The notes beneath the pieces were generated by a model. The model worked only from the letters and a program-made list of their open reading frames with translations, did no database searches and was not told the origin of the DNA. From positions 3,762,501 to 3,826,500 of the forward strand of contig NZ_CP031013.1 in assembly GCF_003711205.1 (NCBI RefSeq): DNA of 64,000 bases, given 5' to 3'. Position 1 is the stretch's first letter; every line of letters starts with the position of its first letter. Both the position numbers and the translations under genes were made by a program. Shown one piece after another: positions 27,598 through 37,756 of the stretch. Source of the stretch: Polaromonas sp. SP1 (lineage in GTDB: Bacteria > Pseudomonadota > Gammaproteobacteria > Burkholderiales > Burkholderiaceae_C).

Positions 27598-27612
27598 GGC
27601 TGTTAAAAACAG
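27598..27612 (-). promoter_or_regulatory. Small hairpin in the hisZ leader
   Basis: GCTGTT-AAA-AACAGC (plus-strand reading) lies just before the hisZ start region. The 142-base gap upstream of hisZ also holds an AGCCG/CGGCT stem. It may be an attenuating or processing element; nothing resembles a His-leader peptide. Confidence 0.25.
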
Positions 27613-27726
27613 CATTTTACCGGGCTTGAAGCCGGTTTTCGGCTCACCGGTCACCTGAGAAGGCCATGAGGCGGAAATACAGCAGTTGAAACCTTGGTGC
27701 AGGCCTGCTGAAGAAGGCTGCGCAGT

Positions 27727-27915
27727 TCAGGCCAGCAGGGCCAGCAGCACCAGACCGATCACGATGCTGCACAGCCCGAAGAAGCGGATCTGGCCGTCGC
27801 CCAGGGCGAGTATCTGCTCGAACATGCGACGCCAGCCACCCGGGGAGATGAACGGCAAGAGCCCTTCAATCACCAGCACCAGAGCCAGCGCCTGCCAGAT
27901 GGTGTCTGCGTCCAC
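27727..27915 (-). CDS. DUF2065 family small membrane protein (YjeT-like)
   Basis: A 62-aa inner-membrane protein with two helices (about 7-24 and 42-61), around GGWRRMFEQILALGDGQIRFFG, typical of DUF2065/YjeT. In many proteobacteria it lies directly after hflC, as here, with a five-base gap. The function is unknown; its position suggests a link to the HflKC complex. Confidence 0.88.
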   Translation of the reverse strand: MDADTIWQALALVLVIEGLLPFISPGGWRRMFEQILALGDGQIRFFGLCSIVIGLVLLALLA

Positions 27916-27920
27916 CGCGC

Positions 27921-28826
27921 TTATTTTTTGGCGGGCGCAGCGCCGCTGCCGGAGCCGGGGCCGCGCATCGCCTTGAAGAAGTCGGATGAGGGGTCGAGCA
28001 CCATCACGTCGCTCTTCTTGCTGAAGCTGGCCTTGTAGGCATCGAGGCTGCGGTAAAACTGGGCGAACTGCGGATCGCGGCCGAACGATTCGGCATACGC
28101 CCGGGCAGCTTCGGCGTCGCCCTCACCTTTGACTTTTTGCGCGTCGCGGTAGGCATTGGCAATGGTGACTTCACGCTGGCGGTCGGCGTCGGCGCGGATT
28201 TTTTCACCTTCGGCAGCGCCGGTTGAGCGCAGTTCGTTGGCTACGCGCTGGCGCTCGGCGACCATACGCTTGTAGACGGAATCGGTGATCGCCTCTACAT
28301 AGTCCACGCGCGTGATGCGCACGTCGACGACGTCCACACCCCAGGGCTGGGCGCCCTGCACTGCCTGCAGCACTTCGCGCTTGACGTCGGCCATCAGCGC
28401 TTCGCGTTTGAGCGACAGCAAATCCTTGACGGTGCGCTTGTTGATTTCTTCCTGGAAGGCGTTGCGGACCACACGGTTGAGCTGGTTGGCACCCGCCTTT
28501 TCGTCAAGCCCGACATTGCGGATGTATTCGCTCGGCTGCGTGATGCGCCAACGCACATACCAGTCGATCACAACGCGCTGCTTCTCAGCCGTCAGCATGG
28601 GTTCCGCATCAACGCTGTCGAGCACCAGGAGGCGTTTGTCGATGTATGACACATTCTGGAACGGCGGCGGCAGCTTGAAATGAAGGCCCGGCTCCGTGAT
28701 CACGTCCTTGATCTGCCCCAGGGCATAGACCACGCCAAACTGGCGTTGATCAACCACAAACAACGTGGAACTGAGCAGCGCCAGGAGGACCAGCAGCGAA
28801 GAAACAATAAATCCAACTCTATTCAC
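27921..28826 (-). CDS. hflC: HflC, FtsH-modulating SPFH protein
   Basis: A 301-aa inner-membrane protein with one N-terminal anchor (about residues 5-25) and a periplasmic SPFH/band-7 domain, then a long helical region rich in Ala/Glu/Arg (RQREVTIANAYRDAQKVKGEGDAEAARAYAE, broken by short gaps). With HflK it forms a large cage that restrains the FtsH protease. It is 11 bases downstream of hflK and almost certainly cotranscribed. Confidence 0.95.
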   Translation of the reverse strand: MNRVGFIVSSLLVLLALLSSTLFVVDQRQFGVVYALGQIKDVITEPGLHFKLPPPFQNVSYIDKRLLVLDSVDAEPMLTAEKQRVVIDWYVRWRITQPSEYIRNVGLDEKAGANQLNRVVRNAFQEEINKRTVKDLLSLKREALMADVKREVLQAVQGAQPWGVDVVDVRITRVDYVEAITDSVYKRMVAERQRVANELRSTGAAEGEKIRADADRQREVTIANAYRDAQKVKGEGDAEAARAYAESFGRDPQFAQFYRSLDAYKASFSKKSDVMVLDPSSDFFKAMRGPGSGSGAAPAKK

Positions 28827-28837
28827 AATCGTCTTCC

Positions 28838-30256
28838 TTAGCGTGTTTCGCGTTCACGCGAACGAGCGGTGTCGCGGGAGCGGGCATCGAGGGGCAGGCT
28901 GGACACCGGCGCGGCCGGGGTGGCCGGCAAGGCCGAACCGGAAGCCAGCGGCGCTTCGCCTGCGGCAGCTGCGTCGCCCTGCGCGGTCATTTGCATGATC
29001 TTGTCCAGAGGAAGGTACAGAAGGTTGGAGCCCTGGCGGGATTCGACCAGCACCTTGGTAACGTTGGAATAGACCTGCTGCATCGTGTCGGTGTACATCC
29101 GGTCCCGCGTCACCTGCGGCGCCTTCTGGTATTCGGTCAGCACAGAGCGAAAGCGCTGCGCATCACCCTGTGCCTGCGCGACGATCTTTGCCTTGTAGGC
29201 TTCCGACTCTTCCTTGAGGCGCGAGGCCGAACCGACGGCGCGCGGAATCACGTTGTTGGCGTAGGCCTGGGCCTCATTCTTGGCGCGCTCACGCTCCTGG
29301 CCGGCCTTGAGCACGTCATCGAATGCGGCCTGCACCTGTTCGGGAGGCCTCACACCGCTTTGCTGGAGGTTGATGCCCACCACTTCAACACCGACCTTGT
29401 AGCGGTCAAGAATGGTTTGCATCAAGACGCGCACACGCGGCCCGATCTGGTCGCGCTCTTCAGCGAGGGCCAGGTCCATCTTCATTTTTCCGACCACTTC
29501 ACGCACGGCCGTTTCCGCCGCTTGAACCACCGCGGCACCGGGATCCTTGCTTTCAAACAGGTAAGCGCGCGCGTCGTTCAGACGGTACTGCACCGCAAAC
29601 TTGATTTCAACGATGTTCTCGTCTTCGGTCAGCATGGCTGAATCACGCAGGCCGGTGGCCTTGATGATGATGTCGCGGCCCACATCCACCGAACGGATTT
29701 GCGTGACCACGACGATTTCGTGGCGTTGGACCGGATAAGGCATGCGCCAGTTGAAACCGGCGCCCACTGTGGAATGGTATTTACCGAACTGGGTGATGAC
29801 GGCTTGCTGCCCTTCCTGAACGATGAAAAAGCCCGTTCCGAGCCAGATCAGCACCGCCACGCTGGCGATCAGCCCAACGCCGATGCCGGCGCTTTTCATG
29901 TCAGGCTGGAAACCGCCGCCGTTGCCGCCGTTGTTTCCGCCATTGCCGCGGCCAAAGCCACCGCGATTGGGGTTGTTTTTGCCGCCGCCGAAAAGCCCGC
30001 CCAGCTTGCGGTTGAAATCACGCCAGAGCTCGTCCAGGTCGGGCGGGCCCTGATTGGGGCCTTGCCCCTGCGGACGGTTGGCTTGCCGGGGAGGCTCCCT
30101 GTCCTCCCGGGGGGCTTCGGGCTTTGCGTCATCGGGCGACGCCTTGTCATCGTCCCGACCCCAGCGCGGATCATTGAGATTGAACATGCCTTGGGCGCGT
30201 TGCTTGAGCCGGCCTGGCAAGGTCGTCAACGTCTGCAGCACGGGGTTCAGATTCAT
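28838..30256 (-). CDS. hflK: HflK, FtsH-modulating SPFH protein
   Basis: A 472-aa partner of HflC. The N-terminal 130 residues are cytoplasmic and rich in Gly, Asn, Pro and Arg (GGFGRGNGGNNGGNGGG), followed by a membrane anchor (about 130-155) and the SPFH domain beginning QAVITQFGKYHS. It has a long C-terminal helical part and a disordered Ala/Pro/Arg tail. It lies between hflX and hflC in the usual order. Confidence 0.95.
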   Translation of the reverse strand: MNLNPVLQTLTTLPGRLKQRAQGMFNLNDPRWGRDDDKASPDDAKPEAPREDREPPRQANRPQGQGPNQGPPDLDELWRDFNRKLGGLFGGGKNNPNRGGFGRGNGGNNGGNGGGFQPDMKSAGIGVGLIASVAVLIWLGTGFFIVQEGQQAVITQFGKYHSTVGAGFNWRMPYPVQRHEIVVVTQIRSVDVGRDIIIKATGLRDSAMLTEDENIVEIKFAVQYRLNDARAYLFESKDPGAAVVQAAETAVREVVGKMKMDLALAEERDQIGPRVRVLMQTILDRYKVGVEVVGINLQQSGVRPPEQVQAAFDDVLKAGQERERAKNEAQAYANNVIPRAVGSASRLKEESEAYKAKIVAQAQGDAQRFRSVLTEYQKAPQVTRDRMYTDTMQQVYSNVTKVLVESRQGSNLLYLPLDKIMQMTAQGDAAAAGEAPLASGSALPATPAAPVSSLPLDARSRDTARSRERETR

Positions 30257-30312
30257 GGGATCAAACTCACTTTTTTTCAGTAACCGACATTGTGCCTAAT
30301 GAAACCGCCGGA

Positions 30313-31476
30313 TCAGGCAAGGTCTTCCATGGCGTGGGGTATTTCCTCAGCCGGAGGATTTGCCGCATGGTCAGCCAGCAACGCCCGCAAAAGTGGCAAG
30401 CCCTCCCCTGTCTGGGCACTCACAAAAACACGATTAACGCTGCGGCTTGAACCCTCAAAGGCGTCTCTCAACTCAAACAGGTCCTTCATGTGCAGGGGAA
30501 AACTGTCCTTTTCAATAGCGTCGAGCTTGTTGAACACCAGTATTTGCGGCACATCGGCAGCACCGATCTCAGAGAGTACACGCTGGACCTGCTCAATCTG
30601 CTCCAGGTATTCCGGATTGGCGCCGTCGACCACGTGCAGCAGCAAGTCGGCGTCTGCGGCCTCCTGCAGCGTCGCGGCAAACGCGTCTATCAGTCCATGG
30701 GGCAGGTCGCGTATAAAGCCCACCGTGTCCGACAGCGACACGGAGCGGGCTGCGTCCCCAAGGTACAGCTGCCGGGTCGTTGTATCCAGCGTGGCGAACA
30801 GCTGGTCGGCGGCATAGGCGCGCGCCTTGACCAGCGCATTGAACAGGGTTGATTTACCCGCGTTGGTATATCCCACTAGGGAAATCGTGAAGGAATTGCG
30901 GCGCTCCCGCTGCTTTCGCTGGGTCTGGCGTTGTTTTTTAACCTTGCCCAGGCGCTCTTTGGTGCGTTTGATGGCGTCGCCGATCATGCGCTTGTCGAGC
31001 TCGATCTGCTTTTCACCTGGGCCGCCGCGCACACCCGCGCCGCCGGTTTGGCGCTCCAGGTGGGACCACCGGCGCACAAGACGCGTAGACATGTATTGCA
31101 GCCTGGCCAGTTCCACCTGCAGCTTGCCCTCGTGACTGCGAGCCCGCTGGGCAAAGATCTCAAGGATCAGCAAGGTCCGGTCATTGACCGGCATATCCAG
31201 ATGCCGCTCGAGGTTGCGCTGTTGCGCGGGACTCAGGGACTGGTCGAACAGGACTTCAGTGGCCCCGGTGTCCAGCGCCAGCAACTTGATTTCGTCTGCC
31301 TTGCCGGTGCCGATGAAAAGGGCGGCGTCCGGGGCCCTGCGCTTGCAGGTGACGCGCGCGACAGGCTGCAGGCCCGCTGTTTGCGCGAGCAAACCCAGTT
31401 CCTGCAGATCGGCATCAAAGTTCGGGAGCCCCAAATCTACCCCCACCAGAAGAACGAGGGGCGGCTTGGCGTTCAC
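30313..31476 (-). CDS. hflX: GTPase HflX
   Basis: A 387-aa ribosome-associated GTPase that splits or rescues stalled 70S ribosomes under stress. It has the N-terminal HflX domain (TGKADEIKLLALDTGA), a Gly-rich linker GGAGVRGGPGEKQIELD, then the G domain with G1 GYTNAGKSTLFNAL near residues 202-215, G3 DTVGFIRDLP and G4 NKLD. It is 17 bases downstream of hfq, the classic hfq-hflX pairing. Confidence 0.96.
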   Translation of the reverse strand: MNAKPPLVLLVGVDLGLPNFDADLQELGLLAQTAGLQPVARVTCKRRAPDAALFIGTGKADEIKLLALDTGATEVLFDQSLSPAQQRNLERHLDMPVNDRTLLILEIFAQRARSHEGKLQVELARLQYMSTRLVRRWSHLERQTGGAGVRGGPGEKQIELDKRMIGDAIKRTKERLGKVKKQRQTQRKQRERRNSFTISLVGYTNAGKSTLFNALVKARAYAADQLFATLDTTTRQLYLGDAARSVSLSDTVGFIRDLPHGLIDAFAATLQEAADADLLLHVVDGANPEYLEQIEQVQRVLSEIGAADVPQILVFNKLDAIEKDSFPLHMKDLFELRDAFEGSSRSVNRVFVSAQTGEGLPLLRALLADHAANPPAEEIPHAMEDLA

Positions 31477-31493
31477 CGGAGCATCGTACGAAC

Positions 31494-31745
31494 TCAGCTG
31501 GCGGGGCTTTCTTCAGACTCACTGGTCGCGAAATTCACGGCGCGACCCGGAACGATGGTGGAGATCGCATGCTTGTAGACCATCTGGGTCACAGTGTTGC
31601 GAAGCAGAACCACGTATTGATCGAAGGATTCGATCTGGCCCTGCAATTTGATCCCGTTGACGAGATAAATGGAAACAGGAACATGCTCGCGACGCAAGGT
31701 GTTGAGAAATGGGTCCTGCAAGAGCTGGCCTTTGTTGTTGCTCAC
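31494..31745 (-). CDS. hfq: RNA chaperone Hfq
   Basis: An Sm-like hexameric RNA chaperone that helps small RNAs pair with mRNAs. From the GTG at 31745 it is 83 aa, starting (M)[13 protein letters not shown], the standard start for beta-proteobacterial Hfq; the frame could reach 31763 but those codons are not conserved. Sm1 ([20 protein letters not shown]) and Sm2 ([10 protein letters not shown]) are intact. The short C-terminal tail is acidic (SESEES). Confidence 0.96.
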   Translation of the reverse strand: MSNNKGQLLQDPFLNTLRREHVPVSIYLVNGIKLQGQIESFDQYVVLLRNTVTQMVYKHAISTIVPGRAVNFATSESEESPAS

Positions 31746-31814
31746 GATATTTTCCGTGTTCAAAAGTTAATAGAACTTGACCTTACCACAGGGCGTGGGC
31801 GGGGTCATGTAGTC

Positions 31815-33158
31815 CTAGGCCGATTCCTTGTCCTTAAAGGGGTTGTGCGAGCTTTTCATCTGAATGCGCAGCGGCGTTCCAACCAGGTCGAACTCCTTGC
31901 GGAAGCGCCCTTCAAGGTAGCGCTTGTACGACTCGGTTACGTGCTCGAGCGAGTTGCCGTGGATGATGATGATCGGTGGATTCATGCCGCCCTGGTGCGC
32001 ATACCGCATCTTGGGCCGGAAGACACCTGAACGCTGGGGCTGCTGAAACTGGACGGCCTCCAGCAGCAGCCGGGTCAGCACCGGGGTGGACATCTTGCGG
32101 TTGGCCGATGCGTGGGCCTGGATGATGGACTTCCAGACCGGGCCCAGGCCCTGGCGCTTGATGGCGGAAATCGGGTGGATTGAAGCGAACTTCAGGAAAC
32201 CCAACCGGGTTTCGATGGAACGCTCAAGAAGCTCACGCTGGTAAGAGTCCACCGCATCCGACTTGTTGACGGCCAGCACCACGGAGCGGCCGCTTTCCAG
32301 GATGTAACCGGCGATATGCGCATCCTGGTCGGTCACCCCCTGGGTCGCGTCCAGCAGGAGCAGTACAACGTTGGCGTTCTCGATCGCCTGCAAGGTTTTG
32401 ACGACGGAGAACTTTTCGATGGCCTCGAAGACTTTGCCTTTACGGCGAAGCCCGGCGGTATCGATCAGTTCAAATTTTTGCCCTGCCCGCTCAAAAGGCA
32501 CCGAAATGGTGTCACGGGTCGTGCCGGGCAGGTCAAACGCCACCAGCCGTTCTTCACCCAGCCAGGTGTTGATCAGGGTGGATTTCCCCACATTGGGGCG
32601 CCCCGCCACAGCCAGGCGTATAACCGAAGGATCCTGCGGTTCGGCCTCTTCTTCCGGGTCTGGCAGATTGAGCGGTTCGAGCGCCATATCCACCAGGGTA
32701 CGCATACCCTGGCCGTGCGAGGCGGAGACCGCCAGCACTTCGCCCAGGCCAAGCTCGAAAAACTCGGACAGCTGCACGCCTTCGGTCATGCCTTCGGCCT
32801 TGTTGGCCGTCAGTACGGTCGGTTTGCCCAGCTTGCGCAGGTAGTTGGCAATGTCGTGGTCCTGGGCGCTGATGCCGGCGCGGGCATCGACCACAAAGAC
32901 CACCACGTCGGCTTCAGCAACCGCCTGGCGCGTCTGCTTGGCCATTTCTTTGTAGATGCCGGTTGTCGCGTCGGGCTCGAATCCGCCCGTGTCGATGACG
33001 ATGTACTCGTGAGGCCCCAGCTTGCCGTTACCGTAATGACGATCCCGTGTCAGGCCGGCAAAATCGGCCACGATCGCATCCCGCGTCTTGGTCAGCCGGT
33101 TAAAAAGCGTCGATTTGCCCACATTGGGACGGCCGACTAGCGCAATGACAGGTTTCAT
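31815..33158 (-). CDS. der: Ribosome biogenesis GTPase Der (EngA)
   Basis: A double-Era GTPase needed for 50S assembly, 447 aa. Two G domains each have [10 protein letters not shown] (near residues 8-17 and 187-196), plus DTGGFEPD and DTAGLRRKG switch regions and NKAEG/NKSDA specificity motifs. The C-terminal KH-like domain ends with [11 protein letters not shown] 33158 is preferred over the TTG three bases upstream. It is cotranscribed with bamB upstream (29-base gap) and hfq downstream. Confidence 0.97.
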   Translation of the reverse strand: MKPVIALVGRPNVGKSTLFNRLTKTRDAIVADFAGLTRDRHYGNGKLGPHEYIVIDTGGFEPDATTGIYKEMAKQTRQAVAEADVVVFVVDARAGISAQDHDIANYLRKLGKPTVLTANKAEGMTEGVQLSEFFELGLGEVLAVSASHGQGMRTLVDMALEPLNLPDPEEEAEPQDPSVIRLAVAGRPNVGKSTLINTWLGEERLVAFDLPGTTRDTISVPFERAGQKFELIDTAGLRRKGKVFEAIEKFSVVKTLQAIENANVVLLLLDATQGVTDQDAHIAGYILESGRSVVLAVNKSDAVDSYQRELLERSIETRLGFLKFASIHPISAIKRQGLGPVWKSIIQAHASANRKMSTPVLTRLLLEAVQFQQPQRSGVFRPKMRYAHQGGMNPPIIIIHGNSLEHVTESYKRYLEGRFRKEFDLVGTPLRIQMKSSHNPFKDKESA

Positions 33159-33187
33159 CAATCAGTTTCTGGCAGGACCGCAGCCCT

Positions 33188-34342
33188 TTATTGAGGCTGG
33201 AAGCCGTAAATGCCGCCACCCTGGGTCACGGCGATCAGCGTGTTGCCGGCCAGCACGGGTGTGGCGGCAATGGCGGTGCCGTCGGTCGGAAGGCGATTCA
33301 GCAGGGAGCCGTCTTCACGCGACAGCAGGTGGATGTAGCCGGCGAAGTCGCCGATGGCGATGGAGCGCCCAACGACTACCGGGGCGGACAGGCTGCGGTA
33401 GCGCAGGCGGTCTGTAGACCACGCTCGTTCGCCGTCGGTGCGGCGCCATGCGTTCACCGTGCCATCCGCTTCGCTGCCGAAGACCAGTCGGTCATCGCCA
33501 TCGACGCCTTCCACGCCATTGGCGGGTTTGGCCCAGATCAGGCTGCCGCGCGCGGCATTGACGCATCCAACACTGGCCTGGAAAGCCCGCGCGCAGACCA
33601 CGTCGCCCTGCCGGCTGACCCGTCCGACCATGTCGACAAGCCGCTCAACATCGTTAATGCCGCGGGGCGTGGCGATGGGAGCCTCCCAGCGGACGCTGCC
33701 GTTGGTCGGATTCAATCCCACCAGGCGGCCGCCCAGGCCCACCACCAGCGTGTCGCCGACTGCCAGCATGACACCGGACTGGCGAAGGATGAGGGGCTCA
33801 TTGGGGCGCTGTTGCGTCCAGAGTTTGCGTCCGTTTTGTCCGTCAAATGCATTCACCGACCGATCTGCCGCGAGCACAAAAACCCGCCCGCCCGCCACGA
33901 AAGGCGCGGTGAAGGCCTGCGCCACCAGTTTTTGGCGCCAGAGTTCCTTGCCGCCCTGCAGGGCGATGACCTCATTGGCCTTGCTGACTACGGCAACGAC
34001 CTTGCCGTCATTGCCGGCGCCGGCCGCCAAAGGCGTATTGAGTGCCAGACGCCAGAAATCACGGCCAGTCTGGGTATCGAGCAAGGCCACGGTACCGTCA
34101 CCGCTTGCAATCGCCACGCTGGTGCCCGAAACGCCCGTTTCAAGCGGAAAGTCAACCTTTCCTACCCGGCTGCTCCACACCTGGCGTGCAGATACCAGGG
34201 CGCTCACGGGCTGGAGTTCTGCCGGCTGGGGCTTGACGGGGCCACCACCAAAAAAGGAGCACCCACCCAGAGCCGCTATCAAAACAATAGCTGAAAGTGG
34301 ACGCGCCGCCTGGGCTAGAGGCCTAAAAGACTGATAAATCAT
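33188..34342 (-). CDS. bamB: Outer membrane assembly lipoprotein BamB
   Basis: A 384-aa beta-propeller lipoprotein of the BAM complex, which inserts outer-membrane barrels. The lipobox ALGGC places the lipidated Cys at residue 28, followed by SFFGGG. The rest holds PQQ-like propeller repeats (GTVALLDTQTGRDFWRL, VNAFDGQNGRKLW). Oddity: nearly all of the signal peptide (codons 1-23) is encoded by repeat copy F, which begins at the last base of the start codon. The ATG overlaps the stop of the yfgM-like gene (ATGA). Confidence 0.95.
   Translation of the reverse strand: MIYQSFRPLAQAARPLSAIVLIAALGGCSFFGGGPVKPQPAELQPVSALVSARQVWSSRVGKVDFPLETGVSGTSVAIASGDGTVALLDTQTGRDFWRLALNTPLAAGAGNDGKVVAVVSKANEVIALQGGKELWRQKLVAQAFTAPFVAGGRVFVLAADRSVNAFDGQNGRKLWTQQRPNEPLILRQSGVMLAVGDTLVVGLGGRLVGLNPTNGSVRWEAPIATPRGINDVERLVDMVGRVSRQGDVVCARAFQASVGCVNAARGSLIWAKPANGVEGVDGDDRLVFGSEADGTVNAWRRTDGERAWSTDRLRYRSLSAPVVVGRSIAIGDFAGYIHLLSREDGSLLNRLPTDGTAIAATPVLAGNTLIAVTQGGGIYGFQPQ
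34275..34340 (+). repeat. Dispersed 66-bp element, copy F, inside bamB
   Basis: Head GCTATCAAAACAATAGC, core GGGCTAGAGGCCTAAAA and tail ACTGATAAATC. It is identical in length to copy G at 58420. It is antisense to bamB and is translated as signal-peptide residues 1-23. Its end supplies the G of the bamB start codon and the GA of the upstream stop codon. Confidence 0.9.
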
Positions 34343-35028
34343 TTCTTCACCTCGGAGTTCGGCACTGTGGTTGCGGATTTGGTTTGCGCCGGGTCGACGC
34401 CCAGCGAATTGAGTTTGACTTCAACAAGACGCCGGTACTCGGCGCGCTCGTCGAGCTCTTTGTAGGCTTTTTCATATTCGGTGCTGGCCTCGGCTTTTTT
34501 GCCCTGGGCCGAGAAAATGTCCCCACGGCGGTCGGCAGCGAGTGCCGTAAAACCTTTGGGGAAAGAGCCTGAAACCTGCTGAAGCGCTTCATCGTAAGCC
34601 TTCTTTTCCAGAAGGAGCCCGGCCAGACGCAAACGGGCCACGGCCTTATAACCCTCGTCGGATGACTTTTCTGCAACCCACGTCAAGGCGGCACGGGAAG
34701 CGTCGACATTTCCCTTGTCGTAGTAGGCCCTGGCAGCGAGCAGACCTGCCTGCTGGGCGTAGCTGGTGCCGCCAAAACGGTCTTTCATGTCGGCCAGCGA
34801 ACGATCAATCCTTGCGGTATCGCCCGACTCCACGGAGCGTTCCACTTCCTCATACATGACGGAAGCCTTCGCGGCCTGGTCGCGCTGCCAGTATTGGTAA
34901 CCGTTCCAGGCGGCAAAAGCACCCAATATGACGATCAGCCCCCAGGTAATCAGGTCGCCGTACTGCTTCCAGAAGTGCTTGAGTTCATCAAGCTGTTCCT
35001 GTTCTTCCAAATCGAGATGTTTTGCCAT
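34339..35028 (-). CDS. YfgM-like tetratricopeptide membrane protein
   Basis: A 229-aa protein with an N-terminal cytoplasmic stretch, one membrane helix (about 26-44, LITWGLIVILGAFAAWNGYQ) and a periplasmic TPR region to about 215. YfgM of E. coli sits at the Sec translocon with PpiD and lies in the same hisS-yfgM-bamB-der order. Overlap with bamB by four bases suggests translational coupling. Confidence 0.9.
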   Translation of the reverse strand: MAKHLDLEEQEQLDELKHFWKQYGDLITWGLIVILGAFAAWNGYQYWQRDQAAKASVMYEEVERSVESGDTARIDRSLADMKDRFGGTSYAQQAGLLAARAYYDKGNVDASRAALTWVAEKSSDEGYKAVARLRLAGLLLEKKAYDEALQQVSGSFPKGFTALAADRRGDIFSAQGKKAEASTEYEKAYKELDERAEYRRLVEVKLNSLGVDPAQTKSATTVPNSEVKK

Positions 35029-35123
35029 AGAAGTCTTCTTGTTCTGACCGTTAGCGGTGCGGATTGAGTTGGGGTGATTGTAGAGGCCCGGGGAGCGGCG
35101 CCCGGATGGCCTCGGGCGGCGCG

Positions 35124-36473
35124 TCAGTCGTGCAAGGTGCGGGCCCAGGCGGCCACATCGCCCAGAGGCCGCAGCGCCTGGGCCTGAAGGGGCTGGTCTT
35201 TTTCGCCACGCAGCGGTTTGACGGCCACGCAGCCCTGGGCGAGTTCGGCCTCCCCGAAAATCAGCGCATAGCGCGCCCCGCTGCCGTCGGCCTTCTTGAA
35301 TTGGGATTTCATGCTTCCCATGCCTTCGCTGGTTCCACCGTGCATCTGCACGCGGATGCCGGCAGCGCGCAAGGCTTCACAGGCCGCCATGGCAGCCGGC
35401 ATCTCATGCGCCGACGGGACGATCGCATAGGCATCGGGATGACTCACAGGCGGCAGCACCCCCACCGCATCGAGCAGCAGCAGCATGCGCTCAACGCCCA
35501 TGCCCCAGCCGACCGCCGGCGTCGGTTTGCCGCCGAGCTGCTCGAACAGGCCGTCATAGCGACCACCGCCGCAGACTGTGCCCTGCGAACCGAGCTTGTC
35601 AGTGATCCATTCAAATACGGTGAGGTTGTAGTAGTCCATGCCGCGCACCAGGCGCGGATTGATGCGATAGGTGAGCCCCACCGCGTCAAGCACCGCGCGC
35701 ACTGCGTTCAGGTGCGAGAGCGATGCTTCCCCGAGAAAGTCCATCAGCTGCGGAGCGGCCTCGACAAGCGCCTGCATCGCGGGATTCTTGGTATCAAGGA
35801 TGCGCAGCGGATTGCTGTGCAAACGGCGCCGGGCATCTTCGTCCAGCACGTCGGCATGCGCTTCGAAATACGCAATCAGTGCGGCGCGGTGCGCCATGCG
35901 CTCGGCGGGCTGGCCCAAACTGTTGAGTTCGAGCCGCACGTGCTCCATCGGAATGCCGAGGTCACGCAACAGCGCGCGGCACATGAGGATCTGCTCGGCG
36001 TCCACGTCGGGGCCGGCAAAACCCAATGCCTCGACATCGATCTGGTGGAACTGGCGGTAGCGGCCTTTCTGCGGACGCTCGTGACGAAACAGCGTCACGG
36101 CCGACCAGACCCGCATCGGCCCGTTGTACAGCGTGTTGTGCTCAATCATCGCGCGCACGATGCCGGCGGTGGCTTCGGGGCGCAGCGTGAGCTTGTCGCC
36201 GTTCATCGAATCCACGAAGGAGTACATCTCCTTCTCGACGATATCGGTGACTTCGCCGAGGCCGCGTACGAACAGCGCCGTGGGCTCAACGATGGGTGTA
36301 CGGACATTGGCGTAGGCGTAGCGGGCCATCAGCGCACGCACCTTGGACTCAAACCACTCCCAACGGGCCGATTCGGGCGGCAGGATGTCGTTCATGCCTT
36401 TGACGGCGAGCAGTTTTTCTGTCTTCGCCAAAGCGGGCTTCTCCACCGCAGTGGCAGTTGTTTTTTCAACCAT
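35124..36473 (-). CDS. hisS: Histidyl-tRNA synthetase
   Basis: A class II aminoacyl-tRNA synthetase, 449 aa. Motif 1 region [29 protein letters not shown], motif 2 [18 protein letters not shown] and the His-specific [13 protein letters not shown] are intact. The C-terminal anticodon-binding domain is present, unlike in hisZ. The N-terminus carries an unusual extension of about 25 residues ([18 protein letters not shown]) before the core. It lies five bases after ispG. Confidence 0.97.
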   Translation of the reverse strand: MVEKTTATAVEKPALAKTEKLLAVKGMNDILPPESARWEWFESKVRALMARYAYANVRTPIVEPTALFVRGLGEVTDIVEKEMYSFVDSMNGDKLTLRPEATAGIVRAMIEHNTLYNGPMRVWSAVTLFRHERPQKGRYRQFHQIDVEALGFAGPDVDAEQILMCRALLRDLGIPMEHVRLELNSLGQPAERMAHRAALIAYFEAHADVLDEDARRRLHSNPLRILDTKNPAMQALVEAAPQLMDFLGEASLSHLNAVRAVLDAVGLTYRINPRLVRGMDYYNLTVFEWITDKLGSQGTVCGGGRYDGLFEQLGGKPTPAVGWGMGVERMLLLLDAVGVLPPVSHPDAYAIVPSAHEMPAAMAACEALRAAGIRVQMHGGTSEGMGSMKSQFKKADGSGARYALIFGEAELAQGCVAVKPLRGEKDQPLQAQALRPLGDVAAWARTLHD

Positions 36474-36478
36474 GGGTA

Positions 36479-37756
36479 TTACGCGGTTTCGGCGACGGGT
36501 TGCGTGCCAAAGCGCTTTTCAATGTAGTTTTCAACAATGACCTGGAACTCCTGAGCGATGTTCTCGCCGCGCAAGGTCAGTCGTTTTTCGCCGTCAATAA
36601 AAACCGGCGCAGCCGGCGCTTCGCCGGAACCTGGCAAGCTGATGCCGATATCGGCATGCTTGCTCTCTCCAGGGCCGTTGACGATACAGCCCATCACGGC
36701 AACCTTGAGGCCTTCAACGCCAGGGTATTGCTTGCGCCAGACGGGCATCTGGTCCCGCAGGAAATCGTCAATCTGCTTGGCCAGCTCCTGAAAGGTGGTG
36801 CTGGTGGTGCGGCCGCATCCGGGGCATGCCGTGACACTGGGCACAAAAATCCGCAAGCCCAGCGCCTGGAGTATCTCCGACGCGATCACGACTTCCTGCG
36901 TACGGGCCTCACCGGGCTGCGGCGTCAGGGAGACGCGAATGGTGTCGCCCACGCCTTCCTGCAGCAGGATGGACAGCGCCGTGGCCGAGGCCACCGTTCC
37001 TTTGGTGGCCATACCCGCCTCGGTTAGACCCAGGTGAAGGGGGTGATCAGTACGGCGAGCCAGCTCACGATAGACCGATATGAGATCCTGAACGCCGCTC
37101 ACCTTGCAGGAAAGAATGATCTGGTTGCGGGACATTCCCATTTCCTCTGCGCGCCGTGCCGAATCGACCGCAGAGGTAATCAGCGCCTCATACATCACCT
37201 GCCGGGCATCCCAGGGCGTGGCGCGCGCACTGTTTTCATCCATCAGGCTTGCCAACAGTTCCTGGTCGAGGCTGCCCCAGTTCACACCGATACGGACCGG
37301 TTTTTTCCAGCGCATTGCCACTTCGATCATCTGGCCGAACTGGCGATCGCGCTTGTCTCCCTTGCCGACGTTGCCAGGGTTAATGCGGTACTTTGACAGC
37401 GCCTCGGCGCAGGCAGGGTAATCAGTGAGCAACCGGTGGCCGTTGTAATGAAAGTCACCGATCAGCGGCACATCAATACCCATCCGGTCCAGCTGCTCGC
37501 GAACATACGGCACGGCCGCCGCGGCCTCTGGCGTATTGACGGTGATACGCACCATTTCAGAGCCTGCCAGCGCAAGCTCCTTGACCTGGATGGCGGTGCC
37601 AATGGCGTCCACCGTATCGGTATTCGTCATCGACTGGACACGTACAGGCGCGTCGCCGCCCACCGTGACGATGCGAGCTCCCCAGGCAATCTGCGCTTGA
37701 AGGGATCGCCGCGGTTTGGGAAAAGCAGACTCTATGGGAAGACAGCCTTGCAGCAC
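36479..37756 (-). CDS. ispG: 4-hydroxy-3-methylbut-2-enyl-diphosphate synthase
   Basis: An iron-sulfur enzyme of the MEP isoprenoid pathway, 425 aa, converting MEcPP to HMBPP. The TIM-barrel part has [17 protein letters not shown] and GDFHYNGH, and the cluster ligands lie in [10 protein letters not shown] plus a Cys in [11 protein letters not shown]. The start is a GTG that overlaps the rodZ stop by one base, consistent with coupling. Confidence 0.95.
   Translation of the reverse strand: MLQGCLPIESAFPKPRRSLQAQIAWGARIVTVGGDAPVRVQSMTNTDTVDAIGTAIQVKELALAGSEMVRITVNTPEAAAAVPYVREQLDRMGIDVPLIGDFHYNGHRLLTDYPACAEALSKYRINPGNVGKGDKRDRQFGQMIEVAMRWKKPVRIGVNWGSLDQELLASLMDENSARATPWDARQVMYEALITSAVDSARRAEEMGMSRNQIILSCKVSGVQDLISVYRELARRTDHPLHLGLTEAGMATKGTVASATALSILLQEGVGDTIRVSLTPQPGEARTQEVVIASEILQALGLRIFVPSVTACPGCGRTTSTTFQELAKQIDDFLRDQMPVWRKQYPGVEGLKVAVMGCIVNGPGESKHADIGISLPGSGEAPAAPVFIDGEKRLTLRGENIAQEFQVIVENYIEKRFGTQPVAETA

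Noticed and set aside
27598..27726. Hairpins upstream of hisZ as a histidine attenuator
   Set aside because: No His-rich leader peptide and no terminator/antiterminator pair are visible; kept only as a weak regulatory feature.
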